This document shows positions 25,835 to 38,290 of a DNA stretch of 64,000 bases, in pieces. Source of the DNA: Pomphorhynchus laevis (Eukaryota; Acanthocephala; Palaeacanthocephala; Echinorhynchida; Pomphorhynchidae); assembly GCA_012934845.2 (NCBI GenBank), contig WNNJ02001415.1, positions 1 to 64,000 on the forward strand. The letters run 5' to 3'. Positions within the stretch are counted from its first letter, which is position 1. Each line of letters opens with the position of its first letter. Both the position numbers and the translations under genes were made by a program. The notes beneath the pieces were generated by a model. That model made no database searches, had not been told where the DNA came from, and saw nothing but the letters and a program-made list of their open reading frames with translations.

Positions 25835-26684
25835 GCTTTCTTTTTTTATTATAGTGACAGCTTCATTTCTCGAAAGAACGCCGTGATAGCAGCGAAGATT
25901 GTTATCGGAAATGAATTTATCTAGCATTCTGTTATCTTCCTTAATCAAATAGTCAACGCTGTTTTCTAAAATTAGAAAATAAATCTATGTAAATAAAAAT
26001 GTCATTTTTCTTTTTATTTCTGTTTGTTTACTATTTTATTAATTAATAAAATTAATTAGTAATTAACAATTTGAATTATAATTAATAATTTAATGCCAAC
26101 GGTGTCGTATCTGACAAAATTTATATTAATATGCATGCATTAATTACTTTATTTAAAATTAATTTCTTTTAAATCATTTTTTAGTGATTAAATATTATAC
26201 AGGAGGTGTTATAGTTACTATTTTAATGTAAATAGTAATATTACAATCTTTGAAAAAAGATTGCAATAGATGCTTTGAATTTAATTTGCTTGAAGTTATT
26301 GTTCAACCGATATACAAACTATAAATATAAGATAAAACCGTAGTATTTTTTAAGCTTGTAATTTTAATAAAGTCTTCTTTTGACAATGCATTAAAAAATT
26401 GGTATTCGATAACAAGAAAACTGAGTTTTAAAATTCAATTACTTAATTCGTACAATTAAAGATAATTTTACGTCTAATTTAGATAATGTCAAATCAAATA
26501 ATTTGACACGTGTTTATGTAAGTTGGTGGTTATTTAAAAATAACTACTAAATAACGAAATACATGAAATAATAATGTTTAAAGGGGACATGTACAATTGT
26601 GGAACCTGTCGAGGCCTCAATCAGCAGCACATACAGTGGATCCAGTAGTTCTTTAGAAAAATGACATCTGTAATTTCGACACAT
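25835..26684 (-). CDS. SH2-domain protein, two exons of a partial gene
   Basis: SH2 domains bind phosphotyrosine peptides in signalling proteins. Exon 26,606 to 26,667 (or from an ATG at 26,684, giving MCRNYRCHFSKELL) reads SKELLDPLYVLLIEAST and ends in phase 1 at a GT. After a 640-nt intron, exon 25,965-25,835 follows in matching phase: ENSVDYLIKEDNRMLDKFIS, then CYHGVLSRNEAVTIIKKE. The last string fits the start of an SH2 domain (WYHGxxSRxEAexLL), with Cys where Trp is usual. The exon ends at AGC|gtacca. The remaining SH2 strands (FLVRxS and beyond) are not visible before PLE copy 1 begins at 25,300. The gene may continue beyond the insertion or may be broken by it. The kind of SH2 protein is not identifiable. 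Confidence 0.6.
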
Positions 26685-28149
26685 GATCTTTCAATTCCAA
26701 AGGATACAAATTGTAACATTTTAGATTAATTTATTAAATTAATTTAATGATTATTTTCATTAAAAAAATGAAAATAATCACAGATCAGATTAGATAACTG
26801 AGTCCATGTATTTTATTAGAAAATAAGATAAACAAAGATAAATCAATATTTTTGATAAAATAATATTTATTTAAATATTAAAAATATTAAATATATCAAA
26901 AATATTTGGATAAATATTTTTGTTAAATAGTTTAAACTTATTTTTAATAATATTTTGTTGATTTACATATTGTAAATTTAACATTTTAATAATATTTTGT
27001 TTATTTATACTTTGATTTATACTTATATTTTGTAGTATAAATAATACATAGTTTCAGTATTTCTGACAGAGGTTATATTATCGGGAAAATGCAGTCGACT
27101 GGTCAATAATAACTTGTCAGTAAAATAAATCAGATCAGATACTATAAATAGCCTGGAAAATGAATTTTCGAATGCAAGCTAAGATAAAGACTAAATATTT
27201 ACTAGTGCCAGAATAAAACTTATACCGGACGATGTTTCATGCAATGTAACTCTCAAAATGTAATTTCTTCAAACTCTACTGAAATGATTATAAAAAAATG
27301 TTTCCAAATTCGAATATAAAATATAGTAAAACTATAAATTCGTCAGAATTTTAAGTTAAAAACAGTTTCATAGTAGCAGATTTTATAAGAATTCTTACAA
27401 ATTTTACCTACTTTCAAACAACTTCATTAGTGTAGTTGGCATGGTAGCGCTGTTAATCATTTGCAATGAAAAATAAGTTTGATGTATCAGCCGAACGCTA
27501 AAGTAAAGATAAAATTTAACAACCGTCTTTTTTGATTAGTGGATTTTGATATAAAATCAAATTTGAATTGCTCTCTGAATTTAACATCTACATTCCAACT
27601 TCAATGAATAAATACAATTTAATAAAAATATTATTTATATTCCATAAATAATCACAAAGATATATTCACGATCAAATTACAATTCAGAGTAATTATTAAT
27701 CACATAATTTGAAAAATGTACTTAGTTTTAAGTAATTCTAAAATGTACTTAGCTATGAGAATGTCAAGATCCACATAATTTCTAATTGTATAACATTGGT
27801 GTAATTAGAATTCATTTAAAATCAGGATTGAAAATTGATTTCTTATCGAAACTCTTAAATTGATTATTTGTAATCTGTTTAGAGATCAAATATTCGAATG
27901 AAACTCAAATTTTTAATATCCAAAGGGGATAATTGGTAATAGCTTAATATTATATATTCTTATCTTAAAATATATATTAATATATTTATTATTAAAATTA
28001 TATAAAATATATAATCAAATATATTAAATATATATAATTATGATTAAGTAATATATAATTATATATAATGAAATATAATTATATATAAAATTGAATGCAT
28101 AAAGAATTTATAACACAATTGCAATACTCGTAATTATTAAACGAAATCT
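26685..28149. other. AT-rich stretch, no supported gene
   Basis: One open island (27,411-27,500, minus: LIHQTYFSLQMINSATMPTT between an AG and GTAGGT) looks exon-like, but its end phase does not join the SH2 exon at 26.6 kb. The rest is AT-rich. PLE-type wording (ATCAGATTAGATAACTGAGTC) occurs near 26,785. Confidence 0.35.
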
Positions 28150-28690
28150 GTCGTATTTAAATGATTTCTTCAAAATCATTTAAATAATTTAATAGATACA
28201 TATTTTAAACTAGGTTACTATAAAAATAACATCAAGCAGAAAATAGTAAAATATATAAATCAACACAATAATATAAAGAAATAAATTTAAACTCTTAAGT
28301 GGCAAATTTTTATGGATGGATAATAAATAATATACTTTGTATTAGAATAAGATACTAGATAGTTATTTCAGAGGAAATACATCATTAGCATGTATTTGGC
28401 CCCGCTGCTATGTTGGGTAGAGGAGTTAGGGGCCGAAACCTGATAGCATAGCAGTTCCTCCTGATGACCTCTAATTCTTATTCTGATACAACGTCTGTTA
28501 TTTATTAGTCAATTCATAAAAATGACGTTTATTTTAAATTTCATTTTTTTAACTTGATTTAAATTATAGAAAATCTAAAAACAATTATTAATTCTATTAT
28601 TTAATTATTAAATTTTAATTTAGCAATATTATGTTCTGTTTATTTTATAATTATATTAAATACGTAGACTCAGTTAGCTGATTTAAATAT
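28150..28690 (+). mobile_element. 5'-truncated PLE copy, plus strand
   Basis: Starts within the C-terminal coding part (words shared with 23,100-22,953 of copy 1 in reverse) and continues through the stop region and the full non-coding end. It includes GGCCCC...GGGGCC, the CTGATGACC box and the ACGTAGACTCAGTTAGCTGATTT tail. It is almost identical to copies 1 and 2, so it is a recent 5'-truncated insertion in the opposite orientation. Confidence 0.8.
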
Positions 28691-29020
28691 ATTTTCTTGC
28701 ATTTTATCAATAAAAGTTTCATTATCAAGCTTAAGCAACATTTATTTCTAACTTATTTGTAGTCAGTTCATCTAAAATAATCTAATCAATCATAACTAGT
28801 TCTCTTGCATGAATTAATATTTTAAAATTTAAATTTTAAACTTAAATTAAATTGGGATATTTTCGAAAATGTCCCAATTTAACAAAAACAATTTATTTTT
28901 GTTTGAATTATTTTAACTGTTAAACGTTAAAATGCTATACAACGAAAATTGAACTCATTGATTGGCTCATTAATTTTCAACAAATATGACAAATATTAAC
29001 AAATATGTAGCCTTATCCCT
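28691..29020. other. AT-rich intergenic stretch
   Basis: No exon supported. A short inverted pair (AATTGGGATATTTTCG and CGAAAATGTCCCAATT) at 28,849-28,880 forms a hairpin. Confidence 0.45.
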
Positions 29021-29364
29021 TTACAAAGATGCAAAAATTATAGATACCAATTTTTTACTTCTAAAAATTCGAATAATAAAGCCATCTGATATATTTTACG
29101 TTTGCTTAGTTTTTATAAAAGTGTTTGTTGCGTTCTCATCAATTTCACGTACTTCATTTGAAACTTCAATCAAACATGTAATTATAGAATTTAATACATT
29201 CAGATACGCTTTTTCTATAGCATGCTAAAAATATGTTTTAATCGCTATATGGAAATCCGAGATTATTCTGATTTCGCGACTGATTGCATTAAGCAATTTG
29301 ATTACACATTATTTTGTCTTAGTAAATTCATTGGAAACACATGTGTTATTTCTTTTACAATCGA
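29021..29364 (-). CDS. Small three-exon gene, 3' part, unknown function
   Basis: Minus-strand exons 29,364-29,308, 29,224-29,100 and 29,060-29,021 are each bounded by AG and GT and join in phase (0, then 2). They give SIVKEITHVFPMNLLRQNN, HAIEKAYLNVLNSIITCLIE and so on, ending ASL-stop. The predicted chain is about 73 residues, helical and charged, rather like a small coiled-coil subunit. Introns are 83 and 39 nt. The open frames on the plus strand through the same bases are antisense and lack splice support. The start is not found; the first listed exon may extend upstream to an in-frame stop. I do not recognise the family. Confidence 0.5.
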
Positions 29365-29519
29365 CTGTTCATCAACGATTACATGTCAGCAAATAAATAT
29401 TTATTAATTAGAAACGTGCAATATAAGCAATCAAATAAGAAATATTCTTGTCCATATTATTGAATCCTTATTGATTAACGAAATAAGTTTAACTTCATTA
29501 TTCGGTAATACAATTTACG

Positions 29520-29645
29520 GGCCCCTACCACCAAAAACCACCAAAACGATGCTTAAGAGATTAGCACTATCTGGACTCTCCTCCATTTGCATCCTACCAC
29601 TCCCTACCTTTACAAGTCGAGTAAAATAACTGGGGTTCACTATTA
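29520..29645 (+). mobile_element. Short LINE family A fragment
   Basis: Its reverse complement shares GGAGTGGT, AAATGGAGGAGAGT and GTGCTAATCTCTTAAGC with 35,275-35,345 inside the LINE at 34.9-38.3 kb. It therefore lies in the opposite orientation to that element. Only the 3' coding end is present. Confidence 0.6.
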
Positions 29646-29920
29646 CATGAAATGGTCATTCCTTGATCCAGCTCCAATTGTTTTTTATTTTTATCAGTAT
29701 TATAGAACAGGCATGAACGTTTGAAATTAATTTTTAGGTAGGAACAAGTCAAAGTCTAATAATAACGCGGTTTGATTTAATCAAATACATAATGTTAGAT
29801 CAATTTTTTATCAGCATTTGTTACTACTTGGGTTTGTTACAGTGTATGACTTTGCTTTTGAGGTATAATCAAAAATCGAATGTTTGTTTAGATTTAACAA
29901 ATCGAATAACAAACGATTAT

Positions 29921-29992
29921 AGGGGGCACCCAGATTTGAACTGGGGACCTCTCGATCTGCAGTCGAATGCTCTACCACTGAGCTATACCCCC
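29921..29992 (-). tRNA. tRNA-Cys (anticodon GCA)
   Basis: The minus strand folds as a complete 72-nt cloverleaf. It has a 7-bp acceptor stem (GGGGGUA with UGCCCCC, one GU pair), D arm AGCUCAGUGGUAGAGC, anticodon arm UUCGA-CUGCAGA-UCGAG with anticodon GCA, and T arm CCCAG-UUCAAAU-CUGGG. There is no intron. The internal A and B boxes are intact, so this copy looks functional. Confidence 0.92.
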
Positions 29993-30059
29993 AAACACCT
30001 TCGAATATATAAATATAATTATAATTTAAGTTTATTTGTAAATCCAAAATATTTTAAAT

Positions 30060-32337
30060 GTTAATTAATTTATTAAAAGTAATTAGTTTAAATTCATATA
30101 TAAATTGAAATAAATAAATTTATTTCAATTTATTTATAGTACAAAATATGTAGTCTGAGTGTTGTGATCTAATTCATTTATTTTGTATAAATAGTACAAA
30201 ATACGTCGCCTCATTTAAGTAATCCGATATGTTAAGACTCTTTTTAATCGAATTTGCTTAAATTTTTGAGCCTAGTTAAGTGATCTGTTTAGTTCATGAT
30301 TTTATTTCTTGAATTACACTAAAGATAGTGTCCTCCTTAAATGATATTAAATACTCATTTAATATTGAATACACAAATATCGGTTACGTTATCGATCTAA
30401 GCATATCAGTCATGAACATAATTCTTAATTGCTTTAAGAATTAAAGTAATTAAAGTAGAATTAATATAAAAAAATCAAGTAGTATAATTATTTTTAGATG
30501 TCATCAAGAATAACTGCTATTTGTCAATTTTCAGCTTCTATATAATATTGTCAAGTTTAAGCTTCTATTCCTTCTATTTTATATAAACTTTTAGCTAACA
30601 ATATGCTACAATATAATATGTTTATAAATGAATAATCTAAATGAAATAGAATCTTAAAAAATACATCAAATATTAATTATTTTCAAAAAAATATGTTTAC
30701 AAGCTGTGATATTCTAAATCATATCAGCAAACTGAATTTACGTATTTTATATTATTTATGAATTTAAAAGAATGATAAATAAAATAAAAAATTAAAAATA
30801 AATAATTAATGATAAATAATTAATAGATTTTATTAATGATCTAAGCGTATTAGCATATATAAAATACATTAAAGTTTTGAGATATTAAATGAAATAAAAT
30901 CTTAAAAAAGACTTCAAAATTTGCAATATTTATTATTACCTCTTTGTTACTTATCCAATTGAAACGTTGTTATTAATATTAATTCTTTTTAAAAAATATG
31001 ATGTTTACAAACTGTGATATTCTAAATCAGATCAGCAAACTGAGTTTACGTATTTTATATTATTTATGAATTTAAAAGAATAAATAAAATAAAAAGTCTA
31101 ACCGATAACTTTGCAGTGGGATTTTCAAAATCACATATCAGTCTGAGTCATCAGTTTAATGACGCATACAATATATTGTAAACGGTTGTTTTTTTTATAT
31201 TTCACACGTTAGCCTCCTATTCTATGTGGGTTGAAAAATATGAGACCGAAACCTGATAACATAGAAGTTCTTTTAGATAATATCCAATTGTTATTATAGT
31301 TTGATTTTATTAAAATTTGTTTTGAACACTAAAATATTTACATTTTTATATTTATAAAACAAATTATGTATCATCGATTAAGTGATCTGATTTATTTGAT
31401 CTGATTCATTTATTTTGTATAAATAGTACAAAATACGTAGCCTCATATAAATGATCAAATTTGTTAAGAATCGTTTAAACCGATTTGCTTAAAATACTGA
31501 GAATACTGAAAGTAGCTGTACTTAATATTCAGCTATAAACCGATTACTATATAATTTATAAGAATTAATATATAAGAATAAAAGGAATTAAATTAGAATT
31601 AATATTTAAGAATCAAGCAGTATAATTCTTTTTATATGTCATTAAGAATAACTGCTCTTATTTCAATTTTTAGCTTCTATTAAAAATTTCATGTCTGGAA
31701 TATAATATTGTTAAGTTTAAGCTTCTAGTCCTTCTTTTTTATAAAGCCTTTTAGCTAACAATATGCTACATAATAATATGTTTATAAACGAATAATCTAA
31801 ATGAAATAGAATCGTAAAAAATACATCAAATATTAATTATTTTCAAAAGATATGATGTCTACAAACTGCGATATTATAAATCAGATCAGCTAACTGAGTT
31901 TACGTATTTTATATTATTTATGAATTTAAAAGAATGATAAATAAAATTAAAAATCAAATAATAAAATAATGATAAATAATTATCAGGAAAAACTGCTTTG
32001 TTATCAGGTTTCAGTTTCTATTCCAGAACTTAATCTAAAATTTTATAAAATTTTGACTAACAATATGATACAATATAATATATTTTTTAGGTGTCTTAAC
32101 GATATTTTGAATTCTTGATTTTTCAACATAAAACCATAACAATGATTATGTAAATAAACATTACTTCTGATGCAAATGTACCAACCATTTATGGTTGCAT
32201 ATACTATAAAAACGATTCTAAAAATAGAATTAAAAAACATGACTAGACATTATGTGGGTAAAGATTTCTTCTGGCTGCTATGTAAGAACCATTAATAATT
32301 ACATGTAATATAAGAACAAGTATAACATAATATATTA
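30060..32337. repeat. Array of diverged PLE-end repeats
   Basis: A block of about 300 bp at 30,490-30,790 is repeated at 31,615-31,945. A partial copy lies at 30,960-31,100. Shared words are TTAGCTAACAATATGCTACA, AATCAGATCAGCAAACTGAG and TTTACGTATTTTATATTATT. The last two also occur at the tail of the PLE copies (ATCAGCTAACTGAGTCTACG), so the blocks derive from PLE ends. No gene is seen. Confidence 0.6.
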
Positions 32338-32480
32338 AATTGTATTCGCATTCTTTCAGACTTTTAATGCGCAATTGATATTATATAAAATTGTATTCGC
32401 ATTCTTGCAGACTTTTAATACGCAATTGATATTATATAAAATTGAATTCGCATTCTTCCAGGCTTGTAATACGCATGCAT
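32338..32480. repeat. 56-bp tandem repeat, about 2.5 units
   Basis: The unit contains TATTCGCATTCTTTCAGACTT and GCAATTGATATTATATAAAA. Three successive units are visible, the last one diverging. Confidence 0.75.
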
Positions 32481-32700
32481 AAAACCATATATAAAAGCGA
32501 TTGTGTGTATTTGTCCGTTTAGGTAAAAAAGTGTTTTTATGTTGCCTTACAAGATTTGTCGGCCATGCCATTTTGTTTAATGTTGGAAAAATATGAACAT
32601 ATCTCTGGGTAACAATAACGAACCCATAGATAATTCTTCCCGCGTTTTACGTTTACTTTTAAATGTTGCTTTTATTATGAAACCAATTCAATTAAAGATA

Positions 32701-32772
32701 AGGGGGCACCCAGATTTGAACTGGGGACCTCTCGATCTGCAGTCGAATGCTCCACCACTGAGCTATACCCCG
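32701..32772 (-). tRNA. tRNA-Cys (GCA), variant copy
   Basis: Same cloverleaf as the copy at 29.9 kb with two changes: the first acceptor base is C opposite C72, so that pair is lost, and the D loop has GUGGUGGAGC. Anticodon, T arm and B box are intact. It may still be transcribed but could be a decaying copy. Confidence 0.7.
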
Positions 32773-32933
32773 ACACATGTGTTATGTTGTTTTACCCACC
32801 TAGACAATAGGTGGGTAAAATTTCTTCTGGCGTATATGCTGGGTAACAATAACAAACCCATAGATAATTCTTCCCGCGTTCTACGTTTACTTTTATATGT
32901 TGTTTTATTATGAAACCAAGTCAACTAAAGATA

Positions 32934-33005
32934 AGGGGGCACCCAGATTTGAATTGGGGACCTCTCGATCTGCAGTCGAATGCTCTACCACTGAGCTATA
33001 CACCC
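32934..33005 (-). pseudogene. tRNA-Cys-like copy, probably decaying
   Basis: Derived from the same unit. The acceptor stem has U4 opposite C69 and the T stem has A53 opposite C61, so two helices carry mismatches. The anticodon GCA is retained. It is the downstream half of the 233-bp duplication. Confidence 0.7.
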
Positions 33006-33060
33006 ACACATGTGCTATGTTGTTTTACCAACCTAGATATTAGATGGGTAAAAGTTCTTC

Positions 33061-33290
33061 TGGCGTAGAATTTCTTCTTTAATGTAATACATTAAAGAAT
33101 TTAATGTATTAAAGAATGCATTTTATTAATAATGCATTTTATTAAAGAATTTCTTCTTTAATAAAATACATTAAAGTTTTGAGATATTAAATGTATTCAC
33201 CATGCGTTGGTTACATATACTATAAGAACAATTCTAAAAATGGAATTAAAAAACATAACTGCACATTATGTGGGTAAAGATTTGTTCTTT
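33061..33290. repeat. AT-rich inverted repeats around TTAAAGAATTTCTTC
   Basis: TTCTTTAATGTAATACATTAAAGAA and related words at 33,066-33,175 form overlapping inverted repeats. At 33,210-33,284 lies a roughly 75-bp block that matches 32,194-32,270 in direct orientation, so the tRNA pair is flanked by direct repeats. Confidence 0.6.
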
Positions 33291-34855
33291 TTATCAAGAT
33301 TTGATTTCGTGTCAAAGTGTACTTAAATTTAAGAAATTAGGAAAAATGTTAGCTTTCGGCGATAGCGTCATTTAACAATCAAACAGCGCTATGTGCAGTT
33401 TATATATAGAAAATGAGAGATATTATATATAATTCTAATAATTCTATATAGAATAGAGAAATTAATAGAGGCATATAAAAAAGGATATTTTGCTTGATAA
33501 TGAGGCTATTGTCGAAAGCTAGAACTTTTTTCTACAATGACTATGTGTCTATACTGTCTATCATCCTAAATAAACTATAACAAAATATAATTTTATTGAT
33601 AAAAAATATTTAATTTTACTTATTGATTGATATATTTAACATTTATAATTGATAGTATAACTTATTATATCTTAATCTTAAAAACAATTTCCGAAACAAA
33701 TATATAATATTATAAATTTTGGAAACAAACAAAATTCCTAATTGTTATTAGGAAATCAATTTTTTTCCTATATTTAGAGAGAGATTTATTTTTGAGAAAA
33801 CAATAGCACAAATTGAAAATCAAATGTATTAAATATTAATAATGTTAAATAACTTATTCATATCTTATTGTTAACGTTAGTCGTAATATCCGATATCCAA
33901 GGTTTTCGATTAGCTCTACTTGAGCCAATGCAAGCAGAGGAAAATCGACATATTGAATAGTACATACTATTCATACTTGAATGCAAATATGTATTTGTAA
34001 TACGATTTCGTACAAGAATCGGAATGTAATTTGACTATCCTTTTAAGCATAACGTTTATCACACGACCAATTCCTTCACTTTTAAAAAACCATGTGAATA
34101 AAAGCATTTAGATTATCTCTGCATAATAGTTGTATTTTCAGGCCTCATGTGAAAGTAGAGAAAAGGATTAATTAGAACACGATGCCGCGTTGACTACTAA
34201 ATTCAGCACAAGTAATCGAACTAAAAAAGTTTTTGCACGAGGTATTTCACTAAAAAATTATACCGTGTCTTGGTCTATTCTTCAGGAAAGGACAAAAGTT
34301 AAAAAGCTTAAAATTTTCCTTAGAAAATACACAACTTTGTAAATTTTAACAAACGCAATTTGCCTCTTCAGACAAGTGTTTAGTCTGAAAAAAAAAATTT
34401 AATTGCATTTACGAAAATTTCCAAAGTTGATTTTTTTATTCAACTTTGTTCAATTTTTTCCGAATGTAATTCAACGCTATAATGCATATATTTAAAATTT
34501 AAATATGTGCAAAATTGCTAGCCAGCAATAAAAAGATTGGCAGATTTTTTGTGGTCTATTACCGAAAGCTAAAACGGTTAATAAATTCCTCTAATTATAC
34601 CTATATTATCCAAAAATCGCATTGCATTTATAATTTAAAAGGCAAATGTCGAGTTCACTGTGTAATTAATTAGTCCAGTTGTATATTGTGATATTGTGAT
34701 ATTGTATTATCACTATAATCGCACCCTATATTATCACTTTAATATCTAACTGTTTAATCAGCGAAATGATTTTGATTTCATGATATTTAATAAATAAAGG
34801 TTTTATTAGCAATACAACCGATAAGAAAGTAACAAACAGCAATACAAAATAGCGT
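33291..34855. other. AT-rich stretch, no supported gene
   Basis: Near 33,500 and 34,550 the words GGCTATTGTCGAAAGC and GGTCTATTACCGAAAGC look like remnants of a repeat also seen at 10.9 kb. A slightly GC-richer patch at 33,890-33,960 (plus: LLEPMQAEENRHIE after an AG) is too short to support a gene. Confidence 0.35.
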
Positions 34856-37800
34856 TCAAGTAGTACGCGCTTATCTATTCTTGCCGACGACTTTTATATA
34901 ATCCTCTACAACCCTCATGACCTCAAGTTTAAAGGGACCTGAGCCCCCGGTCGCATCAGTGCGCCGCATTCCGACTGAACCATTTGGGGTCTATCACCTC
35001 CTGAAGAGTACAGTCGATACGGACTATGGTCGGTAATTCGAGATGAGGAGCTTGATAAATCTTAGTTTTTGCTCGTTGGGACGCCATCTAGAGAAGACTA
35101 ATCCCGAGATAGCCCAAGTGCACCAAAGGCGTACTTGAATTTTCCAATTCAATGACAGATGCTGGCCCGTTTCATAGCTCTCTTCAGAATGAATTTAAGT
35201 CAATTCAGGTCAGCTTTCGCCGACCAATTCAACACAACGGTGAACCCCATTTATTTTATTCGACTCGTGAAGATGGGGAGTGGTTGAGGCAGGAAATGGA
35301 GGAGAGTGCAGAGAGTGCTAGTCTCTTAAGCGTCTGTTTGGTAGCATGGTCGCCATGAGACTAACACCTGCGATTTATTGGAGTTAATAATAAGATTAGA
35401 TGTGGGTAACTGATCTTTTAATCTTAAAAAGAAACGGATGATGTTGGTGACTACATATTTACAACTGCGTTCAGAAAACAAGAATGTGGTATCATCAGCA
35501 TATACCACGAGATGATGATCACGTTTAAAAGCTATGAAGAGAACAATGAAGGCAGCGAGATATAAGATAGGAGAAAGTGGGGAGCCTTGAGGCACACTTG
35601 TAATAGGGTAGAACTTACGTGCATCATGGTCGTCTTCATAGTAGAACCGCTTGGTGTACGGCAAAATCTCTACTTTGTTAACAACTTTCGCAGGCAAACC
35701 GAGAGACCTGAAAGATGAGATAACCAAGCGAATAGAGATCGGTTTAAATTCAGCAGAACTGATGCACTTCACCAATTGCTGAATGAACCGAGCGATCTTT
35801 GACAAATCCATTAAAAATCTATCGAATCAAATTAAGCCGACATAAATGATCGCGGATTCTATTCGCAAGCGCTTTTTCGAAGATGGAGATTAGGGAATTT
35901 TGAATCAAATTAGGCGGCATGTCTGTAGGACAATAAACCGGATTTTGTAAGGTAAAAATATTCTTCGGTTAATGTTAATGCCAGCTAAATCGGATGGTGA
36001 GGCTAACATCATTGTGACAACCACTTCTCTCCTTTGACAAGCTGTCAAAAGCTGACAAACACGAGAAGAGAGTGGAGCGAAAGTTTGGGGATGCCTGGAA
36101 GTGGCCCCTGGAGTTAAGAATATCCGTAACAGATAAACCCTTGCTCCTTAAGTCACCCCAAGGCGGTTTGGTTGGGGAGAAAGCTTGGCTCCATAGTTAC
36201 GCAGGGCTAGTGACTCCTCCAAAACTTTATCAAGGCCTACGCTACCGATCCACTACGATGCCCTCTCCCGCCAACAGACAAATTTCTCCTTCTTGAATAT
36301 CTTCCAGGGGGAAGCCTGAGAGGGACTAAGACGAGCAATACTCGTCCTGTCCCTACTCAGCTGGAGTCTATATCTAGAACTCATGTATTCATTCAAGAGA
36401 ACATGTCTGAAGGAAGCAGAGAGATTGGAAAGGGTTATCATTTTAGCTATGATTTTGAGTTTTGTCGGAGTAGGACTGTAAATGCGACCTTTGTTGGTAG
36501 TCGAAATAGTCCGGTAGCTTGCGAAGAGAGGTAGGAATTAAATTCGGTCAAACTCTCATTCCAAATCCTGGGGATGGGTTGGATAGCTGCCTGCACTCTT
36601 ATTGGATCAGAGTGAAACCTCCTTCTAAGCAACGTATCTTCCTCTAGCCGCCAGCATAATAGGTAATAAGAAGTGGTCAGATGTTGAAGCGACTGCTTAG
36701 TCCAGATGGGTTTTAGCAACCACGTCATATGTAGCAGTAAAATGTCGGGGAGTGAGTTTGTTGTAGAGCAATGAAAGGTAGGGGTCGGTGGTTTGTGAAT
36801 AAGATAATCGTTCCTGGCTTTTCGAAGTGCTGCATTAATCCAACGACCAGTTCTGTCGTTGAAGTCACCGAGTAACATGTCGTAGCCACTACCTAAAATA
36901 CGATCCAGGAGGTCACGGTTCTTGTGAATCTACCTCTTCCGGATGTAGATATTGGCTAGGCTGATGCGTTTACCGTTCTTGGCAAGTGCTATAACTAAAC
37001 AAGACATGGCTAGACACGAGAAGTTCAATAAAATGGAGGACCTTAAGGAGCATTTAACTAGGGTTAATAGGCCTTGAGATGAAGATGAGTGGGGAGGGGT
37101 CATGTACAGAGTGAAGTGTGGGTAGATATACTTTCGGATAAATCGAGTAATGTTCTGGGGTAAACGGATATACCGCGTTTCCTGAGGGGCTATAACATCT
37201 GCATATCTACCAGAAAGAAGCCTAAGGGCGGAAGCACCCCCCCTCCCGAATTTCACTGCATGATATTAAGTCAAAAGGTTTCCCATTGCGTTAATGTAAA
37301 CGGAGTGGGACGGATCCCGCCTAGTCGGAACCAAAGGCGGAATGGTCATCCTTTTCAACTCTTGTTCCTACAGGTGAAGACAGTTGCCCACGGGCGATAT
37401 TTTCATTTCCTTCGGTAGTGGCTACAGACCATATTAAGTTCTTGCATACTAAATTCATTGGGGCTATATTCTGCGAAGTACCTTCCCGTTTTTTTGATTT
37501 GAGAGACTTTCTTGAATTGTTGACCTTCCGTGCTGGAGGTGAAAGGAAGAACTCTGCCCGTTAACTAATCAAATTCCTATTCAAGTTCTGTCGGTGTACC
37601 ATTGAGTGCTGATGATTCCCATCTATGAGCTTGAGGATTTCTGAATCAGACAGCTTGTCTTCTTTGACGACCAAGACAGCCTCCACGAAGTCATCGGTTT
37701 AGGTTTCAAACAACGATGTCTTTTCTGGTAGGCTTTAAAAACTTTACATTTTTTAGACCATGCGGGGTGCTCACCCACACAGTTATAACAGTGTGGATTG

Positions 37801-38290
37801 TTTACACATTTTCCTGGATGATTAGTAGAAGTTCCGCACACCTCGCACGTCTGGAGTAGGGAACAACCCGACGACCAATGCCCAACTGGTGACAATTGTT
37901 ACAGTAGGTGTAGATTAAGGAGTCGGTCTTCACTAATGAAATATTCAAGTTGTACCCCATGAAGGGGTTGGAAGACGAGATCGACAAGTTCTGTGCTACA
38001 TCTACTAGGGCATTGCAGAAAGCCACCGGGATGAGGAATCCTTTTTTACCGATTATGGAACGGACTCTAGAGATTTTGTACTCTCTTTATAACATCGATA
38101 CATCTTCGTCTGAGAGAAAGGTCAGCATGTTGTTAATTTTTAACGTAGCAATGATAAGTTTAGACGTAATAATAGGAATTTTCGAATGCGTATCACTGAC
38201 ATTTTTGATATACTCCTTGGCCAAATCTGGTGTGGCAAAAGTTGTTTTTATTCCTGTCTCATAATATTTAATACAGTTAAACAAAATTAT
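34856..38290 (-). mobile_element. LINE family A (Jockey-like architecture), nearly full length but broken
   Basis: Read 5' to 3' on the minus strand. ORF1-like protein runs from 38,284 (IKTTFATPDLAKEYIK) to about 37,620, ending in two zinc knuckles: CEVC...H...C, then CYNCVGEHPAWSKKC at 37,700-37,830. An apurinic-type endonuclease follows from 37,256 (VIAPQETRYIRLP) to 36,450 (LLGDFNDRTGRW). The reverse transcriptase ends at 35,326, with PQGSPLSPILY and YADDTTF. The 3' untranslated part runs to about 34,856. Knuckle-bearing ORF1 plus APE endonuclease plus reverse transcriptase is the layout of Jockey-clade and related LINEs. Several stops and frame changes interrupt all three parts. A fragment of the same family sits at 29.5 kb. 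Confidence 0.8.

Larger units (their letters stand above)
32608..33060. repeat. Tandem duplication of a 233-bp unit containing tRNA-Cys
   Basis: The sequence from GGGTAACAATAACGAACCC (32,608) through a tRNA copy to CTTCTGGCG is repeated from 32,841. The flanks on both sides of each tRNA copy match, so the duplication included about 90 bp on the 3' side and 70 bp on the 5' side of the tRNA. Confidence 0.8.

Noticed and set aside
27411-27500. Upstream exon of the SH2 gene
   Set aside because: It is open and has AG and GTAGGT borders, but its end phase (1) does not fit the next exon, which needs phase 2.
28986-29407. Two plus-strand frames of 80 and 61 codons
   Set aside because: The minus strand gives three exons with proper splice sites and matching phases; the plus frames overlap and lack support.
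29811-30064. Open frames over the tRNA-Cys (both strands)
   Set aside because: They are translations of the tRNA gene and its flanks; the same peptide recurs at the other tRNA copies.
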